Source of the DNA: Streptomyces filipinensis | GTDB taxonomy: Bacteria; Actinomycetota; Actinomycetes; Streptomycetales; Streptomycetaceae | Length of the DNA: 64,000 nucleotides | Direction: 5' to 3' | Assembly (NCBI RefSeq): GCF_014649495.1 | Contig: NZ_BMTD01000001.1 | Location: 434,001 to 498,000, forward strand | Shown: one piece after another, positions 8,176 through 15,079 of the stretch | Layout: every line of letters begins with the position of its first letter | How positions within the stretch are numbered: position 1 is the stretch's first letter | Made by a program: the position numbers and the translations under genes | The notes under the pieces: model-generated | What the model saw: only the letters and a program-made list of their open reading frames with translations | What the model was told of the DNA's origin: nothing | Database searches by the model: none

Positions 8176-9212
8176 TTCCGGTACTCCTGCGGTACGGCCT
8201 TGGCGGCGATCGACTCGAAGCGGTGGTCGAAGAGCGAGGAGACGTCGAACTTCTTCACGAACCCGCCCTCGGCGAGCAGATCCGCGGTCTCCTGCTCCCA
8301 CTTGATCGCCTCGTCCCAAACGGGAGGGAAGAGAGGCTTGTTGGCGAGCTTCGTGATGCCCTGCGCCTGCGCGAGGGTCAGGTTCTGCGTCTTGACGTAG
8401 AACTCCTCGTCCCACACGTCCGGGTGCTCGTACGCCCACACCTGGCCCCGCGCCCACTGCGGGATGTAGGCGGCGACCGCGGCGGCCTTCGCCGGGTCGC
8501 TGAGCACCGACTGCGGTGCCCACAGCGGGTTGAGCAGGTCCACGACGTCGGTGTCGATGGCGCGGGCGCCCTTCGCCTCGTACTGCTTGAGATAGGCGGG
8601 CGCCTGGCTGATGGCGAGCGGGGCCACGTCGACCTGCCCGGACTGCAGGGCGGTGAAGAACTGGTTGCTGGTCAGCGGGACCAGCTTCACCTGGTCGTAG
8701 CTCAGGCCCGCCTTCTTCAGCGCCCGCAGCAGGACGACGCCCTGCGCCTGCCCCTGCGAGAAGGCCAGCCGCCCGCCCTTGAAGTCGTCGACGGTGCGGA
8801 TGTCGCTGCCGGGCTTGGTGGCGAAGAGGTAGTTGGGCTTGCGGGTGATGTCGATCGCCACGATCTTCGCGTCGAAGCCCTGGTAGTGCGCCTGGATCGG
8901 CGGGATGCCCGCGTTGTTGGCGAGGTCCAGGGACTTGGCGCGGAAGGCGTTGATGACGTCCGGGCCGGCTCCGATGTTCAGCCAGTCGGACACCGTGAAG
9001 GGCAGCTTGGGCAGCTTCGCCAGCCGGAACTGCAGCTGCTGCTGGCCCAGGTAGGAGGCGATCTTCAGGCTGGTGCCGGCCGGGACCTCGTCGGCGAGCG
9101 GCTTGGTCGCGGCCCCGCTGGTGTCGGCGGAGGCGTCACCCTTGGCGCAGCCGCTGAGGCCCACGGCGGCGGACGCGCCCAGCAGGGAGGTGAGAAAGAC
9201 ACGACGGTGCAT
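8172..9212 (-). CDS. ssuA: Sulfonate-type ABC substrate-binding lipoprotein, SsuA-like
   Basis: Extracytoplasmic binding protein of 346 residues with a lipoprotein signal: MHRRVF, a hydrophobic stretch, then LSGC with the lipidated cysteine at residue 22. The mature part has the SsuA/nitrate-binding layout (LDLANNAGIPPIQAHYQG, GGRLAFSQGQAQGVVLLRALKKAG). It delivers ligand to SsuC/SsuB. GGGAGGA lies before the ATG. A short cysteine-rich reading frame at 9326-9385 on the same strand precedes it and probably acts as a leader. The ligand class is inferred from the operon partners. Confidence 0.92.
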   Translation of the reverse strand: MHRRVFLTSLLGASAAVGLSGCAKGDASADTSGAATKPLADEVPAGTSLKIASYLGQQQLQFRLAKLPKLPFTVSDWLNIGAGPDVINAFRAKSLDLANNAGIPPIQAHYQGFDAKIVAIDITRKPNYLFATKPGSDIRTVDDFKGGRLAFSQGQAQGVVLLRALKKAGLSYDQVKLVPLTSNQFFTALQSGQVDVAPLAISQAPAYLKQYEAKGARAIDTDVVDLLNPLWAPQSVLSDPAKAAAVAAYIPQWARGQVWAYEHPDVWDEEFYVKTQNLTLAQAQGITKLANKPLFPPVWDEAIKWEQETADLLAEGGFVKKFDVSSLFDHRFESIAAKAVPQEYRK

Positions 9213-9325
9213 GGGAGGACTCCCGGGACAAAAAGAGGGGAAAGGCAGGAAGAATTCCGGGAAGAAGAGCCGGAGGAAAGAGAACTCACACAGCGGGAAA
9301 CACGCGCTTCATGCGCGGCAATGTG

Positions 9326-9385
9326 TCAGCAACAGACGGTGCGACAGCTGATGAGGAGGCTCATGACCAGCATGTTCCTGGCCAT
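9326..9385 (-). CDS. Cysteine-rich leader peptide upstream of ssuA
   Basis: A 19-residue frame, MARNMLVMSLLISCRTVCC, ends in two cysteine codons followed by the stop, with a third cysteine five residues earlier. AGGGGG stands five bases before the ATG, so it should be translated. It lies 113 bp before ssuA and 33 bp after the ROK gene. Poly-cysteine upstream frames are known in mycobacteria as cysteine-responsive attenuators of sulfur genes, so the same role is inferred here. I see no strong intrinsic terminator between it and ssuA, so a Rho- or start-site-masking mechanism would be needed. Confidence 0.6.
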   Translation of the reverse strand: MARNMLVMSLLISCRTVCC

Positions 9386-9418
9386 GAGTACCCCCTGTCA
9401 ACATTCGGAGTTTCTGAA

Positions 9419-10618
9419 TTAAATAGCCTCAGGTGAGGCAGCCAGCGGGTCCCGGAACAACGCGTCCAGCACCACCGAACCGCCCGCCACCGCCAGTACG
9501 GAATCCGGGAAACTCGTCGGGAGTACATCCGCCGCACGGGCCGTGCCGGCCGCCTCCCGCAGTGCGGCGAGGCAGTCCTCGAAGTGGATGACGCCCACCT
9601 CGGTCACGACGACGGTCTCCGGGTTGAGCACATCGAGCAGCAATCCGGCCGCCCGCCCGGTCGCCCGGGCCCGCTCCACCAGCAGCCGCCGGGCCGTCGC
9701 GTCCCCGCCCGCCGCCGCGGCCACCACGTGCATCGGGTTGGCCGAGCCGGTCACCCCGGCCGCCCGGGCCCGCCGGCACAGCGTCCGCTCGCTCAGCTCG
9801 GCCTGCAGGCAGCCGGTACGGCCGCACGCGCACGGCTCGGTGCCGCCCGGCACCGGCAGATGCGCGATCGCCCCGGCCGCCGAACGCGGCCCGTGGTGCA
9901 CCTCGTCGTTGGTCGCGAAGGCCGCGTCGACCACGTTGCCCATGAACAGGTGCAGCACGCTCCGGCTGCCCCGGGCCCGCCCGAACAGCCGCTCCCCGTT
10001 CACCAACGCCCGCGCGTGCCCGTCCACATGGACCGGCAGACCCGTGCGGGCGCCGAGCAGCTCCCGCACCGGCACCTCGCGCCAGCCCAGCAGCTCGTGC
10101 TCGACCACGCTGCCCGTCTCCCGCTCCACCCAGCCGCCGACCGCCACCCCGACGCCCAGCGGCCGGCGGTCCGGCACCCCGGCGAGCAGCTCGGCGAGTC
10201 CCTCGGCCGCCCGGGCCAGCACCCAGCCCGCGTCGGTCCGTTCGTGCTTCAGCTCGCGCCGGGCCACCACCCGGCCGCGCAGATCCAGCAGCGCCACCGT
10301 CGTGTACGGCACGGCCACATGCACCCCGCCGACCAGGAACCGGGCGTCGTCCAGGTCGACCGGGACATGCGGCCGGCCGACCCCGTTCGAGCGGCGCGGC
10401 ACGGCGGACTCCCGGACCAGGCCGAGTTCGGCGAGCCGGGCACAGTGTTCGGTCACCGACGCGGGCGACAGCCCGGTCAGCCGGGCGATGGTGCTGCGCG
10501 CCACCGGCCCGTGCTCCAGCACGGACCGCAGGACGACACTGGCGCTGGTGCGCCGCCGGTCGCTGTCGGCGGCACGCGGAACGGGCGAGACAAGGGTGGA
10601 TGCCGCGGTACGGGGCAT
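9419..10618 (-). CDS. ROK-family transcriptional regulator
   Basis: A protein of 399 residues with a winged-helix DNA-binding domain (about 25-75; ARSTIARLTGLSPASVTEHC) and a ROK domain. The ROK zinc site is present (H253, C263, C265, C270 in PCACGRTGCLQ). The usual kinase segment is degenerate (VDGHARALVNGE), so it is more likely a pure repressor than a sugar kinase. It stops 33 bp before the ssuA leader frame on the same strand, so it probably controls, and may be co-transcribed with, the sulfur operon. The ligand is unknown; ROK proteins often bind sugars, but the context here points to sulfur metabolism. Confidence 0.88.
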   Translation of the reverse strand: MPRTAASTLVSPVPRAADSDRRRTSASVVLRSVLEHGPVARSTIARLTGLSPASVTEHCARLAELGLVRESAVPRRSNGVGRPHVPVDLDDARFLVGGVHVAVPYTTVALLDLRGRVVARRELKHERTDAGWVLARAAEGLAELLAGVPDRRPLGVGVAVGGWVERETGSVVEHELLGWREVPVRELLGARTGLPVHVDGHARALVNGERLFGRARGSRSVLHLFMGNVVDAAFATNDEVHHGPRSAAGAIAHLPVPGGTEPCACGRTGCLQAELSERTLCRRARAAGVTGSANPMHVVAAAAGGDATARRLLVERARATGRAAGLLLDVLNPETVVVTEVGVIHFEDCLAALREAAGTARAADVLPTSFPDSVLAVAGGSVVLDALFRDPLAASPEAI

Positions 10619-10686
10619 GGAGGACCGTCCTCGGGAGCGGGGCCGACACGTCTCGGAAAGGCGAGGCGTGCCGTGCCGGCCCGCCC

Positions 10687-10773
10687 CTACCCCGGGCGGC
10701 GACAGGTGGCCGTGCCCTGGCGTCGCAGGTCGACATAGCGACGCGACGTGAAGTACCGGGACTGGGCCACCAT
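10687..10773 (-). CDS. Short leader peptide upstream of the ROK regulator
   Basis: A 28-residue frame starting MVAQSRYF contains SRRYVDLRRQGTATCR and stops four codons after its only cysteine. The pattern R-R-x-V-D-L-x-R followed by a late cysteine is that of the short putative leader peptides found before sulfur-assimilation genes in streptomycetes. No clear ribosome-binding site is seen, but TACCCT lies 8 bases before the ATG, compatible with a leaderless transcript. The frame ends 68 bp before the ROK gene. It is too short to be scored as a gene by length alone. Confidence 0.6.
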   Translation of the reverse strand: MVAQSRYFTSRRYVDLRRQGTATCRRPG

Positions 10774-10798
10774 GGCTGGAAGGGTAGGCCAGGAAAGG

Positions 10799-10825
10799 TG
10801 AATCCGGCCAGACGACCAGGATTCA
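10799..10825. promoter_or_regulatory. Candidate operator before the leader/ROK unit
   Basis: Perfect 7-bp arms TGAATCC and GGATTCA are separated by 13 bases, 26-52 bp before the leader start at 10773, the position of a promoter for that unit. ROK regulators bind inverted repeats of similar layout. This could be an autoregulatory site. Confidence 0.4.
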
Positions 10826-10886
10826 TTTGGTGAGACCCCACAGTCCGCTCGGCGCCCCGCCGAGTGAGCCACCCGTCCCCGCCTCA

Positions 10887-10900
10887 GTGACCAGGGTCAC
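10887..10900. promoter_or_regulatory. Short palindrome in the ROK-bioY divergent region
   Basis: GTGACCAGGGTCAC is a perfect 6-2-6 palindrome inside the 274 bp between the leader/ROK unit and bioY. It could serve a regulator of either side. The rest of this intergenic stretch shows only a plausible -10 (TAGCGT) ahead of bioY. Confidence 0.25.
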
Positions 10901-11047
10901 CCCAAGGTCGGTGTATCCCGCAGTCTTTGTCCGGAGCCCACCAAGCCCCCGATCTCCCCTTTGTCGATCGCTGACGGTGATCGGCCGGAGGCGGCTGGGA
11001 TAGCGTCACCGTTGTCCCAGCATGTCCCCGTCACCCGCGGAGTCCCC

Positions 11048-11629
11048 ATGAGCACCGCCACCGCCACCGCTCGCCCCGGCGCAGTCCTCGCCGACCTGCT
11101 GCCCGCGTCCCGCGTCCGCGACGCGGCCCTCGTCATCGGCGGCGCCGCGCTCACCGGCCTCGCGGCCCAGGTGGCCGTCCCGGTGCCCCACTCCCCGGTG
11201 CCGGTGACCGGCCAGACCTTCGCCGCGCTGCTCGTCGGCACCGCGCTCGGCGCCCGCCGCGGCGTCCTCTCGCTCGCCCTGTACGCGCTCGCCGGTGTCG
11301 CGGGCGTGCCGTGGTTCGCGCACGGCACCTCCGGCGCGGCCTCGGTCTCCTTCGGCTACATCCTCGGCATGCTCCTCGCCTCGGCGGCCGTCGGAGCCCT
11401 GGCCCGGCGCGGCGCCGACCGCTCGCCGCTGCGCATGGCGGGCACGATGATCCTCGGCGAGGCGATCATCTACGCCGTCGGCGTGCCCTACCTGGCCGTC
11501 GCGGCCCACCTCTCCCTCTCCCAGGCCGTCGCCCTCGGCCTCGCCCCGTTCCTGATCGGCGACGCCCTCAAGGCCGCCCTGGCGATGGGCGCGCTGCCGA
11601 CCGCCTGGAAGTTCGCGAACAAGCGCTAG
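11048..11629 (+). CDS. bioY: Biotin transporter BioY (ECF substrate-binding subunit)
   Basis: Membrane protein of 193 residues with six helices and the BioY signatures VPVPHSPVPVTGQTFAALLVG near the N-terminus and SVSFGYILGMLLA after. It captures biotin and works alone or with ECF module subunits; no bioM or bioN is nearby. The ATG at 11048 has only a weak ribosome site (GGAG 8 bases before). The stop region overlaps the end of a degenerate gene on the other strand. Confidence 0.92.
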   Translation: MSTATATARPGAVLADLLPASRVRDAALVIGGAALTGLAAQVAVPVPHSPVPVTGQTFAALLVGTALGARRGVLSLALYALAGVAGVPWFAHGTSGAASVSFGYILGMLLASAAVGALARRGADRSPLRMAGTMILGEAIIYAVGVPYLAVAAHLSLSQAVALGLAPFLIGDALKAALAMGALPTAWKFANKR

Positions 11630-11901
11630 ACGCCGTAGTTCCTGCGGAAGAGGCTCGCCGGGTCGTACGTCTCCTCGACCCGGGCGAGCCTCTTGCGCGT
11701 TTCGGGGTCGTACGGAGCGGTGTTCCTGTCCCCGGTGGCTCACCGGCCCGCTCGACGTCCAGGTCCGGGTACGGCACGGCGGCGAACGACGAGGTCAGCC
11801 CGTCCGGCACGGTCCGCGCCCAAGTCCTCGTACGCCCGCAGGACGGCGCTGCCCGTCGGCGGTGACCAGGCCGGGTCCAGGTGCTCGTCCACGGAGGTCA
11901 T
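11626..11901 (-). pseudogene. Remnant of an FAD-linked oxidoreductase (C-terminal end)
   Basis: Reading leftwards, the last codons give KRLARVEETYDPASLFRRN and then a stop. This is the end of the BBE domain of berberine-bridge-type FAD oxidases, whose hallmark is YDPxxxFRxN. Upstream of about 11720 the coding is broken into different frames (fragments such as AVLRAYEDLGAD and DGLTSSFAAVPYPDLD), and nothing of the FAD domain remains. The frame-shifted, truncated state marks a decayed gene; fewer than 280 bases survive, squeezed between bioY and the permease terminator. Confidence 0.6.
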
Positions 11902-11910
11902 GGCACGCGA

Positions 11911-11955
11911 CATGGCCGCATGACCTGACAGGATGCGTCAGGTCATGCGGCCATG
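11911..11955 (-). terminator. Long perfect hairpin after the second permease
   Basis: A 19-bp perfect inverted repeat (11911-11929 with 11937-11955) and a 7-nt loop start 19 bases after the permease stop. It is the most stable simple hairpin I noticed in the window and can stop transcription from both directions. Confidence 0.85.
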
Positions 11956-11973
11956 TTCAGCCGGAGGGGCGGA

Positions 11974-13398
11974 TCAGCCGACGGACACCTTGTCGGCCGG
12001 GGCCTCGACCGCGGGGGCCGGGCGGTTCGCCGCGAGCTTCTGCTTCACCAGGGCGACCAGCACCACGATCGTCGCCACGCCCACCGACAGCAGCACGGTC
12101 GTACGGCCGCTGCTCTCGCCTTCGGTGTCGGTCAGCATGTAGCCGAGGACGAAGACGATGAAGGCGGCCGTCACCCAGGTCAGGTACGGGTACAGCCACA
12201 TCTTCACGACCAGCTTCTCCGGCGCCTCCCGCTGGATGATCTTCCGCATCCGCAGCTGCGAGAAGCAGATGACCAGCCACACGAACAGGGCGACCGCGCC
12301 GGAGGAGTTGACCAGGAAGAGGAAGACGGTCTTCGGGTAGGCGTAGTTGAAGAACACCGCCACGAATCCGAAGACGACCGACGCCAGGATGGCCGTCAGC
12401 GGCACACCGCGGGAGGTGGTGCGGGCGAACGCCTTCGGCGCGTCACCGCGCTGGCCCAGCGAGAACGCCATCCGGGAGGCGGTGTACAGGCCGGAGTTGA
12501 GGCAGGACAGCACCGAGGTCAGCACGATGACGTTCATGATCTCGCCGGCGTGCGCGATGCCCAGGGAGTTCAGGGCGGCGACGTAGGAGCCGTCCTTCTT
12601 GATGGACGGGTCGTTCCACGGCAGCAGCGAGACGACGACCAGGATCGAACCCAGGTAGAAGACGCCGATCCGCCAGATGATGCTGTTGGTGGACTTGGTG
12701 ACCGCGCGCTGCGGGTCCTCCGACTCGCCGGCCGCCAGGGTCGCGATCTCGCTTCCCATGAAGGAGAAGACGACCAGCAGCACACCGGTGAGGATGGTGC
12801 CGGGGCCGTGCGGCAGGAAGCCGCCGTGGTCGGTCAGGTTGCCGAAGGACGCCTTGTCGGCGTGCGCGCCCGGCAGGACGCCGAACACGGCCAGCAGACC
12901 GACGACGATGAACGCGCCGATCGCCACGACCTTGATGCCGGCGAACCAGAACTCGAACTCGCCGTAGGAGCCGACGGAGACGAGGTTGGTCGCGGTGAGC
13001 ACGGTCATCACGATGAGTGCCCAGGCCCATTGGGGCACGGCGGGCACCCAGCCCGCGAGGATCCCGGCGCCGGCGGTGGCCTCGACGGCCAGCACGACGA
13101 CCCAGAAGAACCAGTAGAGCCAGCCGATGGAGAACCCGGCCCAGCGGCCGAGGGCGCGGTCGGCGTGCTCGGAGAAGGAGCCGGAGGCGGGGTTGGCCGC
13201 GGACATCTCGCCGAGCATGCGCATCACGAGGACGACGAGGGTGCCGACGAGGGCGTACGACAGCAGGATGCCGGGTCCCGCGGTGGCGATGCCGGAGCTG
13301 GAACCGACGAAGAGGCCGGCTCCGATCACACCACCGATCGCGATCATCGACAGATGGCGGTTCTTGAGTCCTGCTTGGAGGCCCGAACCAGGGGTCAT
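11974..13398 (-). CDS. Amino-acid permease, GabP-like APC transporter
   Basis: Integral membrane protein of 474 residues with about 12 helices. Signatures IAIGGVIGAGLFVGSS at the N-terminus and FSFMGSEIATLAAGESEDP in the middle place it in the GABA/aromatic amino-acid permease group of the APC superfamily. It shares long blocks with the permease at 2836-4224 (RHLSMIA-GGVIGAGLFVGS, FGEFEFWFA-type, PEKLVV-MW), so the two are paralogues. The start is ATG; no better in-frame start is seen. An unusual set of repeated GAGGTTC elements lies upstream and may regulate it. Confidence 0.92.
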   Translation of the reverse strand: MTPGSGLQAGLKNRHLSMIAIGGVIGAGLFVGSSSGIATAGPGILLSYALVGTLVVLVMRMLGEMSAANPASGSFSEHADRALGRWAGFSIGWLYWFFWVVVLAVEATAGAGILAGWVPAVPQWAWALIVMTVLTATNLVSVGSYGEFEFWFAGIKVVAIGAFIVVGLLAVFGVLPGAHADKASFGNLTDHGGFLPHGPGTILTGVLLVVFSFMGSEIATLAAGESEDPQRAVTKSTNSIIWRIGVFYLGSILVVVSLLPWNDPSIKKDGSYVAALNSLGIAHAGEIMNVIVLTSVLSCLNSGLYTASRMAFSLGQRGDAPKAFARTTSRGVPLTAILASVVFGFVAVFFNYAYPKTVFLFLVNSSGAVALFVWLVICFSQLRMRKIIQREAPEKLVVKMWLYPYLTWVTAAFIVFVLGYMLTDTEGESSGRTTVLLSVGVATIVVLVALVKQKLAANRPAPAVEAPADKVSVG

Positions 13399-13481
13399 GG
13401 ACGGATTTCCTTTGCACCAGGAGGGGCAGCTCGTATGAGCGGTGTACGAGTCGGTCCAGTGAATCCGAGGCGAACGAATTC

Positions 13482-13528
13482 GGGAACCTCTGAATCCGTA
13501 TCGTTACTTGAGGTTCCCTTGAGGTTCT
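13482..13528. promoter_or_regulatory. Repeated GAGGTTC elements between permease and rpiB
   Basis: TTGAGGTTC occurs twice, 11 bp apart (13508-13516 and 13519-13527), and GGGAACCTC at 13482-13490 is an inverted copy of GAGGTTCCC at 13510-13518. An 11-bp spacing on one face of the helix is typical of sites for OmpR/PhoP/GlnR-like regulators. The elements lie 84-130 bp before the permease start (13398). Confidence 0.45.
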
Positions 13529-13612
13529 ATGGTCAGGCTCACATTTTTGGGACTCTCAGGGGGGCCGCCACCCGAGGCTGCTGCCCTGATACAGGCGTGT
13601 CACACTCATTGC

Positions 13613-14098
13613 ATGCGCGTGTATCTCGGCTCCGACCATGCGGGCTACGAACTCAAGAACCACCTCGTCGACTGGCTCAAGGCGGCGGGGCACGAGCCCG
13701 TCGACTGCGGGCCGCACATCTACGACGCCCAGGACGACTACCCGCCCTTCTGCCTGCGCGCCGCGGAGCGGACGGCCGCGGACCCCGACGCCCTCGGCAT
13801 CGTGATCGGCGGCTCCGGCAACGGTGAGCAGATCGCCGCGAACAAGGCGAAGGGCGTGCGCGCGGCGCTGGCCTGGAGCGAGGAGACGGCGGCGCTCGGG
13901 CGGCAGCACAACAACGCCAACGTGGTGGCCGTGGGGGCGCGCATGCACAGCACGGAGGAGGCGACGAAGTTCGTCGAGGTGTTCCTGAACACACCCTTCT
14001 CCGGTGACGAGCGGCACATCCGCCGGATCGACATGCTGGCCGGCTACGAGACGACGGGCGACCTCCCCCCGATCCCGCCCCACCACCCGCAGCAGTAA
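13613..14098 (+). CDS. rpiB: Ribose-5-phosphate isomerase B
   Basis: Interconverts ribose 5-phosphate and ribulose 5-phosphate in the pentose phosphate pathway. It has 161 residues with the RpiB/LacAB signatures MRVYLGSDHAGYELK and VIGGSGNGEQIAANK, and a His-rich end. The actinobacterial pattern (DYPPFC and no active-site cysteine where E. coli has one) is as expected. No ribosome site is seen before the ATG, so the message may be leaderless or weakly translated. A hairpin follows. Confidence 0.93.
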   Translation: MRVYLGSDHAGYELKNHLVDWLKAAGHEPVDCGPHIYDAQDDYPPFCLRAAERTAADPDALGIVIGGSGNGEQIAANKAKGVRAALAWSEETAALGRQHNNANVVAVGARMHSTEEATKFVEVFLNTPFSGDERHIRRIDMLAGYETTGDLPPIPPHHPQQ

Positions 14099-14132
14099 GA
14101 CCCCGCGGGGGACCCTGCCCCCGCCCCTCCGT

Positions 14133-14163
14133 CCGGCCCACCGGTTTCGATCCGGTGGGCCGG
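14133..14163 (+). terminator. Hairpin after rpiB
   Basis: Perfect 12-bp stem (14133-14144 with 14152-14163), 7-nt loop, between rpiB and the glycosylase gene. The glycosylase must therefore start from its own promoter between 14164 and 14214 or from read-through. Confidence 0.75.
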
Positions 14164-14214
14164 GGAGGCATCCCCGCGGTCCTGGTCGGCCGGATCGGAA
14201 AGGAAAGCTCAGCC

Positions 14215-15024
14215 TTGCCAGAAGGGCACACCATCCACCGGCTGGCCCAGGACTACGCCGAGCGGTTCTCGGGAAGGCCCGCCCGCGTCAGCAGCCCGCA
14301 GGGGAAGTTCTCGGACGCCGCCGACCTGCTGAACGGCGCCGTCCTCACCGGCACCGAAGCCCACGGCAAGCACCTCTTCCTCCGCTTCCGGGACGCCGAC
14401 TGGGTCCACATCCACCTCGGTCTGTTCGGCAAGGTCGGCTTCGGTGACGCCCCCGCGCCCCCGCCGACCGACACCGTCCGGCTGCGGCTCGCCGACGACA
14501 CCGCCTACGTCGACCTCCGCGGCCCCACCACCTGCGCGCTGATCACGGAGGAGGAGAAGCGCGCGATACACGCCCGCCTCGGCCCCGACCCGCTCCGTGA
14601 GGACGCCGACCCCGCCGCGGCGTACCGCAGGATCTCCCGTAGCCGTACGACGATCGCCGCGCTCCTCATGGACCAGAAGATCGTCGCCGGCGTCGGCAAC
14701 GTCTACCGCGCCGAGGTCCTCTTCCGGCACGGCGTCGACCCCTACCGGGCCGGCAGGGAGATCACCCCGCGCACGTGGGACGCCCTCTGGGCCGATCTCG
14801 TCGCGCTGATGCGGGAGGGGGTCAGGAACAACCGGATCGACACCGTCCGCCCCGAGCACACCCCGGAGGCCATGGGCCGCCCGCCCCGCGTGGACGACCA
14901 CGGCGGCGAGGTCTACGTGTACCGCCGCGCGCCCCAGCCCTGCCACATCTGCGGCGACGAGATCCGCACCGCCGCCCTCGCCGCCCGCAACCTCTTCTGG
15001 TGCCCCACCTGCCAGAAACCGTGA
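14215..15024 (+). CDS. nei: DNA glycosylase/AP lyase, Fpg/Nei family (Nei2-like)
   Basis: Base-excision repair enzyme that removes oxidised bases and nicks the abasic site. In this family the catalytic residue is the proline next to the initiator methionine. The sequence gives that only if translation starts at TTG 14215, producing M-PEGHTIHRLAQDY; longer upstream starts would bury the proline. GGAAAGGAAAG precedes the TTG. The product is 269 residues, with E3 conserved, the H2TH segment (QKIVAGVGNVYRAE) and a C-terminal zinc finger CHIC...CPTC. MPEGHTIH is the start of actinobacterial Nei2. Confidence 0.92.
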   Translation: MPEGHTIHRLAQDYAERFSGRPARVSSPQGKFSDAADLLNGAVLTGTEAHGKHLFLRFRDADWVHIHLGLFGKVGFGDAPAPPPTDTVRLRLADDTAYVDLRGPTTCALITEEEKRAIHARLGPDPLREDADPAAAYRRISRSRTTIAALLMDQKIVAGVGNVYRAEVLFRHGVDPYRAGREITPRTWDALWADLVALMREGVRNNRIDTVRPEHTPEAMGRPPRVDDHGGEVYVYRRAPQPCHICGDEIRTAALAARNLFWCPTCQKP

Positions 15025-15079
15025 ACGGGGCATGGGGACACCGGGCTGCGGGACCGCCGTGGTGCCGGGGTGGCGGGTG

